NCBI GenBank assembly: GCA_947483345.1
Contig: CANKNL010000062.1
Coordinates: 1 to 12,687 of the forward strand
Direction: 5' to 3'
DNA: 12,687 nucleotides
Source: Chitinophagaceae bacterium
Lineage (GTDB): Bacteria; Bacteroidota; Bacteroidia; Chitinophagales; Chitinophagaceae
A program made the position numbers and the translations under genes. The notes below the pieces were generated by a model, which did not search any database, had not been told where the DNA came from, and worked only from the letters and a program-made list of their open reading frames with translations. Numbering within the stretch: position 1 is the stretch's first letter; each line of letters opens with the position of its first letter. Below are positions 6,449-12,687 of this stretch, piece after piece.

Positions 6449-8036
6449 ACTTATTCAATAGTTCAATGGCCTTTTTAATCATCTCGTCTGATGTATTTAT
6501 TACTTCAAAAAATCCTTCATTCCGCCATAATTGACGGGCAATTGAAGACTTGATACGATTGATAAAATCTGTTTTTTCTGCGGCTGATGTGGGTTCTGAA
6601 TGAGCCGAATCCTTTGTTGCTAAGAGCATAAACTGTTTCCAGTGGTCATCTGTAAGAGAAAAGTCATTTATAAATTCACGTGGTGTTTTAAATGTTTTTA
6701 ACTGCGTTAGATTTTGTAAATAGAAATGATAGGCAAAATTGGCAATACTGCCATTGTTATAGATCATTGCAGCGCTTTTACTCAATTTAGCGGTATCTAT
6801 ATTGATGATATAATCGGGTGTTATACCACCTTTACCAAATACAATTTTACCAGCTTTGGTTTTATATATTTTTTCGGATTTATTTAATATAGAATCCGCT
6901 GTTTTGGTTTCTGTTACATGTGTGCGATTGGTGATTTCATCATAATACGCTTTACCGCCATTGATATATGGACGTTGAATACTTCTTCCTACTGGTGTAA
7001 AGTATCTTGCAATTGTTAAGCGCAAAGCACTTTTATCACTCAGGTCAAATTGTTCCTGTACAAGGCCTTTTCCAAAGGTTCGTCTGCCTACAATGGAGGC
7101 CCTGTCCCAATCCTGAAGTGCACCAATTAATACTTCACTCGCACTGGCAGTACCTTCATCAGCCAAAACGATGAGTGTCCCCTTTTCAAACTGGCCATTG
7201 CGCCGGCACCGGTATTCTTTTTTTTCTATGTGTTTGCCTTCGGTATAAGTAATCAATTTATCGCCATCTAAAAATTCGTCTGCTATTTCAATGGCTTCTT
7301 CCAGTATACCGCCACCATTGCCCCTTAAGTCAAGTATCAGTTTTTGTAAACCGGCTTTTTTTAAGGCTTCCAGCGATTGCATAAATTCACGATAGGTAAC
7401 TGATGAAAATTTATTCAGCCTGATATAACCAATGTTTGTGGTGATCATGTAACTGGCGTCTATACTGCTTAACGGGATGGCATCACGTGTTATAGTAGCC
7501 TGTTTTTTGATCAGGTTACGTAAATAAGTTATAGTCACTTTTGTACCCCTGTCACCACGTAATAATTTCCTGAAATCGTCAGCATTTGTATGATTACCGG
7601 CTACCACACTATCGTTAACACGTATAAATTTATCCCCTGTTAATAAGCCCGCTTTAAATCCCGGACCATCTTTTAATACGTTGATAACATGAAGGGTATC
7701 ATCAAAAATGTTGAATTCAATACCAATACCAAAAAATTTACCGGCCAGGTCTTCATTTACCTGTTGTAATTCTTCGGCAGGGATGAACACAGAGTGGGGG
7801 TCTAATTTACCCAGCATGGCCTGAATCGCCTGATCGGCCAAAGAATCTATTTGTACATCATCTACATATCGGTTTTTAATCAGATCCATAATCTCCTGTA
7901 CCGGCCTTCTTTTTTCTGCAAAAAAGAAACTTTTTCCAGGCATATTATCCCGCATTTTATATCCCATGTACATACCAATGATCATTGACACACTGAAAAG
8001 TAGGGGTAGCCAAACCTGTATTTTTTTTGTATTCAT
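6447..8036 (-). CDS. S41 family C-terminal processing peptidase with PDZ domain
   Basis: This membrane-anchored serine protease should act in the periplasm, trimming or degrading proteins from their C-termini as Prc/CtpA enzymes do. The 529-residue product has one N-terminal membrane segment (about 8-26) and no obvious cleavage site. The short N-terminal helical region with KLDPHSVFIP near 77-86 is followed by a PDZ domain (about 90-175, with GIGIEF and GLLTGDKFIRVND). The peptidase core carries LDLRGNGGG at 236-243, then EGTASASE with nucleophile Ser298, and FGKGLVQ with general base Lys323 and Gln327. This Ser-Lys spacing of 25 matches E. coli Tsp. A C-terminal part of about 120 residues is lysine-rich and helical, as in Bacteroidota relatives. 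The ATG at 8036 gives a complete membrane anchor. It is divergent from the kinase gene. Confidence 0.94.
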   Translation of the reverse strand: MNTKKIQVWLPLLFSVSMIIGMYMGYKMRDNMPGKSFFFAEKRRPVQEIMDLIKNRYVDDVQIDSLADQAIQAMLGKLDPHSVFIPAEELQQVNEDLAGKFFGIGIEFNIFDDTLHVINVLKDGPGFKAGLLTGDKFIRVNDSVVAGNHTNADDFRKLLRGDRGTKVTITYLRNLIKKQATITRDAIPLSSIDASYMITTNIGYIRLNKFSSVTYREFMQSLEALKKAGLQKLILDLRGNGGGILEEAIEIADEFLDGDKLITYTEGKHIEKKEYRCRRNGQFEKGTLIVLADEGTASASEVLIGALQDWDRASIVGRRTFGKGLVQEQFDLSDKSALRLTIARYFTPVGRSIQRPYINGGKAYYDEITNRTHVTETKTADSILNKSEKIYKTKAGKIVFGKGGITPDYIINIDTAKLSKSAAMIYNNGSIANFAYHFYLQNLTQLKTFKTPREFINDFSLTDDHWKQFMLLATKDSAHSEPTSAAEKTDFINRIKSSIARQLWRNEGFFEVINTSDEMIKKAIELLNK

Positions 8037-8131
8037 TTTGCAAAGTTAATTTTTTGAAGCGAGCCTCCCATATTTTATAAAGTATTTCATGCTAATGATT
8101 TATCTTCAATCTGAAATTTTAAAAAAAAATA

Positions 8132-8971
8132 ATGGCGATTAAATTGATAGCAGACAGCGGTTCAACTAAAACTGAATGGTGTTTGTTAAATGAAAAAACA
8201 AAAAAAACCTTTTACACACAGGGGCTCAGCCCTTATTTTTTATCTGAAGAGCAAATTGAATACATCATTACAGAAGAACTTAAATGCAAATTTCCGAAGA
8301 CTGAACCGGATGAGATTTTCTTTTATGGTACGGGATGCAGCAATGCTGATAATGTAAAATTGGTGAAAAAAGCCATTCATAAGGTATTCACACATGCTAA
8401 AATTTATGTTGATCATGATCTGATGGGGGCTGCAAAAGCGCTTTGCGGCCATGAAAAAGGCATTGCCTGTATTTTAGGAACGGGCTCTAACTCCTGTTAT
8501 TATAATGGAAAAAAAATTGTAAAAAACAGTCCGGGCCTTGGTTATGTATTAGGCGATGAAGGCAGTGGTGCTTACTTGGGCCGAAAAGTAATTCAGCATT
8601 TTTTGTATAATACCTTTGATGAAGATTTAATGGATCGTTTTAATGCCAAATATAATACCAACAGCGATGAAATACTGACCGCTGTTTATAAAAAACCTTT
8701 GCCAAACCGTTATCTGGCTGCATTTACAGGTTTTTTGGTAGAAAACAGGGGGCATTATATGATTGAGAATATGATAGAAGATAGTTTTAATGATTTCTTT
8801 TTTAATCATATTTTTAAGTATCGCGAAAGTTGGACCATGCCCATTAATTTCACGGGTAGTGTGGCCTATGGTTTTAGGGATGTATTGAAAGATATGTGTA
8901 ATTCTTATGAACTTCAATTGGGAAAAGTAATTAAAAAACCAATGGACGGATTGGTAAAATTTCATCAGTAA
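8132..8971 (+). CDS. BadF/BadG-type amino-sugar kinase (MurNAc or GlcNAc kinase, MurK-like)
   Basis: This is a cytoplasmic ATP-dependent sugar kinase of the BadF/BadG/BcrA/BcrD branch of the ASKHA fold. The 279-residue product shows the phosphate-1 loop DSGSTKTEW at 8-16, DHDLMGAA at 95-102 with probable catalytic Asp95, the phosphate-2 motif LGTGSNS at 115-121, GLGYVLGDEGSGAYLG at 135-150 and the adenosine motif FTGSVAY at 240-246. Family members phosphorylate N-acetylglucosamine, and the Clostridium MurK also phosphorylates MurNAc. Only 3 nt separate it from murQ, whose substrate is MurNAc-6-phosphate, so a MurNAc kinase role is the best inference; GlcNAc may be a second substrate. The start at 8132 follows a run of nine A and is the only sensible one. 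The gene is divergent from the S41 protease, and no consensus promoter was found in the gap. Confidence 0.88.
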   Translation: MAIKLIADSGSTKTEWCLLNEKTKKTFYTQGLSPYFLSEEQIEYIITEELKCKFPKTEPDEIFFYGTGCSNADNVKLVKKAIHKVFTHAKIYVDHDLMGAAKALCGHEKGIACILGTGSNSCYYNGKKIVKNSPGLGYVLGDEGSGAYLGRKVIQHFLYNTFDEDLMDRFNAKYNTNSDEILTAVYKKPLPNRYLAAFTGFLVENRGHYMIENMIEDSFNDFFFNHIFKYRESWTMPINFTGSVAYGFRDVLKDMCNSYELQLGKVIKKPMDGLVKFHQ

Positions 8972-8974
8972 AAT

Positions 8975-9790
8975 ATGTCATTTAAAAGTATTACAGAATC
9001 GGAATCCAAGCACAGGCATCTTGAGCACATGTCGGTATACGATGTACTATCTCATATTAACGGGGAGGATAAGACAGTTCCTGCTGCCATTGAGAAAATA
9101 TTGCCCCAAATTGAGCGATTGGTTCAGGTCATTGTAGATAAAATGCTGATGGGAGGACGCTTGTTTTATATCGGTGCCGGCACCAGTGGCCGATTGGGTA
9201 TTGTGGATGCCAGCGAATGTCCGCCTACGTTTGGAGTTCCCTACGGTTTGGTTATTGGTATTATTGCCGGTGGATTTAAAGCCATTACCGAAGCAGTGGA
9301 ATTTGCAGAGGATGATTTACAACAGGGTTGGCTAGATCTCAAGCAGTATTCGGTAAATGAACAGGATGTAGTGATTGGCATTGCGGCAAGCGGAACTACA
9401 CCTTATGTCATTTCAGCTTTGCAGAAATGTAAAGAACACAATATCATTACGGGAAGTATTTCTTGTAATCCTAATGCCCCAATCAGTGCGGCTGCAGATT
9501 ATCCTATTGAAGCTATAGTGGGGCCCGAGTTTGTAACCGGAAGTACCCGCATGAAAAGCGGCACTGCCCAAAAATTAATTCTCAATATGATCTCTACTGC
9601 CGTGATGATACAGTTGGGAAGGGTAGAGGATAATAAAATGGTAAATATGCAACTGACCAACGATAAACTGGTTGATCGGGGAGTTAAAATGCTAATGGAA
9701 AAAGCGCAAATAAATGACTATGAAACGGCCCGTACGTTATTATTAAAAACGGGTAGCGTAAAAACGGCCTTTGAAAGTAACCGTTCATAA
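8975..9790 (+). CDS. murQ: N-acetylmuramic acid 6-phosphate etherase
   Basis: MurQ removes the D-lactyl ether of MurNAc-6-phosphate, giving GlcNAc-6-phosphate and D-lactate during recycling of peptidoglycan sugars in the cytoplasm. The 271-residue product, somewhat shorter than E. coli MurQ (298), has a SIS sugar-isomerase fold with the signature GAGTSGRLGIVDASECPPTF at 67-86, containing catalytic Glu81, and AITEAVEFAEDD at 103-114 with Glu112 in the place of E. coli Glu114. AASGTTPYV at 137-145 and GSTRMKSGTAQK at 189-200 are further family motifs. It begins 3 nt after the kinase stop codon, so the two are almost certainly co-translated as a kinase-etherase operon. No MurNAc transporter is visible nearby. 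The downstream gap of 68 nt has no clear terminator. Confidence 0.95.
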   Translation: MSFKSITESESKHRHLEHMSVYDVLSHINGEDKTVPAAIEKILPQIERLVQVIVDKMLMGGRLFYIGAGTSGRLGIVDASECPPTFGVPYGLVIGIIAGGFKAITEAVEFAEDDLQQGWLDLKQYSVNEQDVVIGIAASGTTPYVISALQKCKEHNIITGSISCNPNAPISAAADYPIEAIVGPEFVTGSTRMKSGTAQKLILNMISTAVMIQLGRVEDNKMVNMQLTNDKLVDRGVKMLMEKAQINDYETARTLLLKTGSVKTAFESNRS

Positions 9791-9858
9791 AAAAATCTTG
9801 TTTGATATATGTAATTTGATTAATTTACGTATCATAAATTAAAATAAAAACAACACTT

Positions 9859-11079
9859 ATGAATTTTAAAATTTTACTTACAACAACTTGTATTGCAGTT
9901 AGCTTTTGTGTTTCGGCACAGGATGCCAACAAAACCTTTGCAATAACCGGGGATGGTAATCATGATTTTATGTGGATGAATATTCGCCAGGTTGATATGA
10001 CCACAGGAAAAATCATTCAGGATGTTTATCAAAGAGATAAAACAGTATCTGTGATGATAGACGCTGATACAAAACGCCAGGTAATGGCCGGGCAAAAGCC
10101 TACCGAAACCATGGTTGCTGCTGCAGCATATGATAAAAATCAAAACAAATTATTTTTTACACCCATGCGTGTTGGAGAATTACGCTGGCTTGATCTGAAT
10201 GCAAAGGGAGATGCTCAAAAATATTATACAGTTACGTCATCCTTGTTGAACAGCAATGAGGCTTTAAATGACGAAGCCAATCATTTTACCCGAATGGTCA
10301 TTGCAGCAGATGGCAATGGCTATGCTTTAACTAATGATGGCAGCCGGTTGGTGAAATTTACAACTGGTAAAAAAGTGTCCATTACCGATTTGGGGGCTGT
10401 TGTTGATGATGAATCAAACAAAACGGTTTCTATTAAAAATAAATGTACCAGCTGGGGTGGTGATATGATTGCCGATGCATACAATAAACTCTATATCATT
10501 TCAGCCAGTCATTATGTTTTTTCTTTGGATATAAATAGCCGGGTTGCCAAACAAATTGGATATATAACCGGTTTACCGGCTAATTACAGTACCAATGGCG
10601 CTGCTGTTGATAACGATGGCCATATTGTTGTAGCCAGTGCCAATACTTTTGCCGGATACTACAAATTTTCATTAAAAGATTTTGTTGCCACCTTAATTGA
10701 AGGCTCAGATTTGGTGTATAACGCTTCTGATCTGGCCAATGGAAATCTTTTATACCAAAAAGAAGTCGATGCAGCTAAATCGTTTACTGACTATAAACCA
10801 ATTGTGCCGGTTTTAACCAATGAAGCACATATTTTCCCAAATCCCGTAACAACAAATGAATTTAATATTTATTTTGAAGGACAGGCAGCTGGAAAATATA
10901 ATGTTACCATTACCGACCTGTCGGGAAAACCTCTTTTGAACAGGCTAGTTACCGTTAATGCTAAAACACAAATTGAAACAGTTCCATTAAACAGAAGCTT
11001 TGCAAAAGGGATGTATATGGTTAAAGTAACTGATGCCAGCAATAAATTTATTTTTACAGAAAGAATAGTTGTGCAATAA
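9859..11079 (+). CDS. Secreted protein with type IX secretion C-terminal sorting domain
   Basis: The 406-residue product begins with a signal peptide (residues 1-20, ending V-S-A before Q21), so it crosses the inner membrane by Sec. Residues about 21-315 contain loosely repeated stretches such as ADGNGYALTNDGSRLVKF and DNDGHIVVAS, which resemble blades of a beta-propeller; no catalytic motif is recognised. Residues 326-406 are a type A sorting domain: FPNPV start, then YNVTITDLSGKPL, a Gly-Met-Tyr-Met-Val-Lys-Val strand and a final IVVQ. Such domains direct export through the type IX system and attachment at, or release from, the cell surface. The gene stands alone between murQ (68 nt upstream) and a strong terminator, so it is probably a single transcript. 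Function is unknown. Confidence 0.85.
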   Translation: MNFKILLTTTCIAVSFCVSAQDANKTFAITGDGNHDFMWMNIRQVDMTTGKIIQDVYQRDKTVSVMIDADTKRQVMAGQKPTETMVAAAAYDKNQNKLFFTPMRVGELRWLDLNAKGDAQKYYTVTSSLLNSNEALNDEANHFTRMVIAADGNGYALTNDGSRLVKFTTGKKVSITDLGAVVDDESNKTVSIKNKCTSWGGDMIADAYNKLYIISASHYVFSLDINSRVAKQIGYITGLPANYSTNGAAVDNDGHIVVASANTFAGYYKFSLKDFVATLIEGSDLVYNASDLANGNLLYQKEVDAAKSFTDYKPIVPVLTNEAHIFPNPVTTNEFNIYFEGQAAGKYNVTITDLSGKPLLNRLVTVNAKTQIETVPLNRSFAKGMYMVKVTDASNKFIFTERIVVQ

Positions 11080-11104
11080 AAATATTATGGTTATTAAGTG
11101 TAAG

Positions 11105-11137
11105 GGGTTGTCAGATTTTGACAACCCTCTTTTTTTA
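11105..11137 (+). terminator. Rho-independent terminator after the type IX secreted protein
   Basis: GGGTTGTCA (11105-11113) and TGACAACCC (11119-11127) form a perfect nine-pair stem with a five-base loop, followed by TCT and then seven T. It lies 25 nt past the stop codon and is the clearest terminator in the window. Confidence 0.9.
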
Positions 11138-11202
11138 TTTTTATAACAACCTGATTTTATTTACCTGAATTTTCAGAAATTTGCAGGTCTGTATATGTTA
11201 AC

Positions 11203-11214
11203 CTCATTAATGAG
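11203..11214. promoter_or_regulatory. 12-bp perfect palindrome just upstream of a TTG start
   Basis: CTCATTAATGAG is a perfect palindrome ending 6 nt before the TTG start at 11221. It could be an operator half-site pair or chance; its position near the ribosome landing site is the only argument for a role. Confidence 0.3.
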
Positions 11215-11220
11215 TATTTC

Positions 11221-11808
11221 TTGCAGGATATAGAACCATATTACAATTGGCGGCATTTATATATAGCCGAAGAGGATCAGCTTTCTCCTTTTTACCACCG
11301 TACATACAGTGAATTTGAATTTTCCAATACGGTTTATAATTATTATATTCATCCGCAATGGGATGATTTTGGTTCGCGAACATTATACCTGAAGGTTTTG
11401 TTTATTGACTATGAACAACATTTTGTCATTATCGAATTATTGGGTGAATGGAATGATGCCATTGAAAATGATATCATGACGCTGAGGCGAAATATTACCG
11501 ATATGATGGTTGATCAGGGGGTCATCAAATTTATCATTATAGCAGAAAATGTATTGAACTTTCACAGTAGTGATGACAGTTATTATGAGGATTGGCGTGA
11601 ACAATTGGATGACAGTGGAGGATGGGTAACGCTTTTGAATATGCCCATACAAAGTCAGTACGATTTTATAGCAGCCAGGATAAACAACTATATTGAACTG
11701 GTTGATTTTCCTCAATGGAGAACTTTGAAACCTGAGCTTGTTTTTCAGCAATTGGAGGAAGGGATGGGTAAAAAACTTAATGGAACAGATTTACACAGGA
11801 CTGATTAG
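11221..11808 (+). CDS. Hypothetical protein of 195 residues, TTG start
   Basis: I do not recognise a named domain. The product is acidic and rich in aromatic residues (for example EPYYNWRHLYIAEEDQLS and YYIHPQWDDFGSRTLYLKV), lacks a signal peptide or membrane segment and is probably cytoplasmic. Predicted alternating strands and helices, with Trp at residues 10, 42 and 76, suggest one compact domain. The frame is open from 11155, but it contains no ATG before residue 86, so TTG at 11221 is the likely start; an ATT at 11206 is a less likely alternative. The first residues, MQDIEPYYNW, look like a natural N-terminus and resemble what I recall of conserved Bacteroidota hypothetical proteins, an unverified memory. 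No Shine-Dalgarno is seen. It lies between a terminator and the promoter of the sdh operon, so it is probably its own transcription unit. Confidence 0.75.
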   Translation: MQDIEPYYNWRHLYIAEEDQLSPFYHRTYSEFEFSNTVYNYYIHPQWDDFGSRTLYLKVLFIDYEQHFVIIELLGEWNDAIENDIMTLRRNITDMMVDQGVIKFIIIAENVLNFHSSDDSYYEDWREQLDDSGGWVTLLNMPIQSQYDFIAARINNYIELVDFPQWRTLKPELVFQQLEEGMGKKLNGTDLHRTD

Positions 11809-11846
11809 TATCATAAATAATTTGTTATAAAAACAGGTCATTGAGA

Positions 11847-11876
11847 TTGTTTTAAGTTTCAGCTGTCGTACTTTTG
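11847..11876 (+). promoter_or_regulatory. Promoter of the succinate dehydrogenase operon
   Basis: TTG (11847-11849) and TACTTTTG (11869-11876) are separated by 19 nt, an excellent match to the Bacteroidota TTG/TAnnTTTG consensus. Counting the last G as -7, transcription would begin near 11883, leaving a leader of about 39 nt before sdhC. Confidence 0.65.
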
Positions 11877-11921
11877 TAGTCCAATCTTTAACAGATCAAT
11901 TCAAACTCTAACGCTTTATAT

Positions 11922-12602
11922 ATGACCTGGAAAAATTTATTCACTTCTTCAATTGGTAAAAAATTAATCATGGGCCTTACGGGTCTTTTTTTAGTTATTT
12001 TCTTAATCGTACATGTTGGTGTAAATGCCTGCATTTTTGTTAATGACGGAGGCGAAACATTTAATACAGCCGCTCATTTCATGAGTCATAACTGGCTGAT
12101 ACGGATTTTTGAGATCGGCTTATTTGCTGGTCTTATTCTTCATATCTTACAGGGCCTCATGCTGTGGAAACAAAATCGTGCAGCAAGACCTGTAAAGTAT
12201 GCAGTAAATGCAGCTGCAGCAAACAGCAAATGGTATAGCCGCTCCATGGGCTTATTGGGTACATTACTTTTATTCTTTTTAATCATTCACATTTCTAAAT
12301 TTTTTATCGATACTAAGATAGCCATGTATGCTAATGGTGGCGCCAATGATGCCAGCCAGAATTTATTTGAAGAAATGAAAGCGGAGTTTCAAAAATGGTG
12401 GGTGGTGGTGATCTATGTTATTGGTGTTATTTCATTATTTTGGCATTTGGTACATGGTTTTCAAAGTGCCTTTCAAACATTGGGCATACATCATAAAAAA
12501 TATACGCCAATCATTAAGCTCTGTGGCATCGGCTACTCCATTATCGTGTGTATATTGTTTGCTTTAATGCCGGTTGCTCTTTATTTGGGATGGGTCAACT
12601 AA
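11922..12602 (+). CDS. sdhC: Succinate dehydrogenase / fumarate reductase cytochrome b subunit
   Basis: This is the membrane anchor of respiratory complex II, passing electrons between the SdhB iron-sulfur subunit and menaquinone through haem b. The 226-residue product has five predicted membrane helices (about 14-38, 60-84, 107-130, 158-181 and 196-222), the layout of the single-subunit cytochrome b558 type found in Bacteroidota, Wolinella and Bacillus. His31, His74 and His123 lie in the first three helices and His175/His178 in the fourth, consistent with four ligands for two haems as in Wolinella FrdC; the exact assignment is inferred. The conserved start TSSIGKKLIMGLTGLFL precedes helix 1. 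There is no separate SdhD in this type. sdhA begins 42 nt downstream, and a good promoter lies upstream. Confidence 0.94.
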   Translation: MTWKNLFTSSIGKKLIMGLTGLFLVIFLIVHVGVNACIFVNDGGETFNTAAHFMSHNWLIRIFEIGLFAGLILHILQGLMLWKQNRAARPVKYAVNAAAANSKWYSRSMGLLGTLLLFFLIIHISKFFIDTKIAMYANGGANDASQNLFEEMKAEFQKWWVVVIYVIGVISLFWHLVHGFQSAFQTLGIHHKKYTPIIKLCGIGYSIIVCILFALMPVALYLGWVN

Positions 12603-12644
12603 TTTAATAAATAACTGATTAATTAATCTACTAATAACAATACA

Positions 12645-12687
12645 ATGTCTTTAGATTCAAAAATACCACAAGGCGAAATGGATAAAA
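12645..12687 (+). CDS. sdhA: Succinate dehydrogenase flavoprotein subunit (first 14 codons, cut by window edge)
   Basis: An ATG at 12645 opens a frame reading MSLDSKIPQGEMDK to the window end. The LDSKIP start is typical of Bacteroidota SdhA, and the position 42 nt after sdhC is where sdhA is expected in sdhCAB operons. The FAD-binding and catalytic parts lie outside the window, so the call rests on the N-terminus and context. Confidence 0.75.
   Translation, partial: MSLDSKIPQGEMDK

Noticed and set aside
8041..8048. TAACTTTG promoter box upstream of the S41 protease gene
   Set aside because: It ends only 4 nt before the ATG, so the transcript would start inside the coding region, and no TTG lies at the right distance upstream.

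Overview
The window looks like chromosomal DNA from a member of the Bacteroidota, most likely near the Chitinophagaceae or another Sphingobacteriales-like group. The lineage call rests on several signs: type IX secretion style proteins (AQ-type signal peptides, a PKD domain, a C-terminal sorting domain), a five-helix cytochrome b type SdhC followed by SdhA, AT-rich intergenic DNA, almost no Shine-Dalgarno sequences, and Bacteroidota-type promoters (TTG, a 16-19 nt gap, then TAnnTTTG). This is inference from family knowledge; no search was run.

Layout. Genes from position 1 to 8036 lie on the minus strand. In transcription order they are an S41 C-terminal processing protease (8036-6447), a cystathionine beta-synthase (6145-4772), a gene-free stretch of about 1 kb, a class II fructose-bisphosphate aldolase (3692-2625), AccD (2536-1625), and the 5' part of a secreted Ig-like/PKD protein that runs off the window (1557-1). 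Genes from 8132 onward lie on the plus strand. They are a BadF/BadG-type amino-sugar kinase and MurQ (8132-9790), a type IX secreted protein (9859-11079) with a strong terminator, a conserved-looking hypothetical protein with a TTG start (11221-11808), and the start of a succinate dehydrogenase operon (sdhC, then the first 14 codons of sdhA).

How the genes fit together. Most are housekeeping: glycolysis/gluconeogenesis (aldolase), fatty acid synthesis (AccD), transsulfuration (CBS), the respiratory chain/TCA cycle (SdhC/SdhA) and periplasmic proteolysis (S41). The kinase-MurQ pair reads as a two-gene cell-wall recycling operon: MurNAc is phosphorylated, then the lactyl ether is cleaved to give GlcNAc-6-phosphate.

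Unexplained structure. The best candidate for something undescribed is the gene-free stretch 3717-4771. It holds three tandem 52-bp units (4199-4354), decayed relatives of the same core, and a good terminator on the minus strand (4022-4068), which suggests a long 3' UTR or a non-coding RNA. A second stretch (6146-6446) holds DnaA-box-like sites and a terminator pointing against the local genes. I found no CRISPR array, tRNA, rRNA, transposase or clear defence system.
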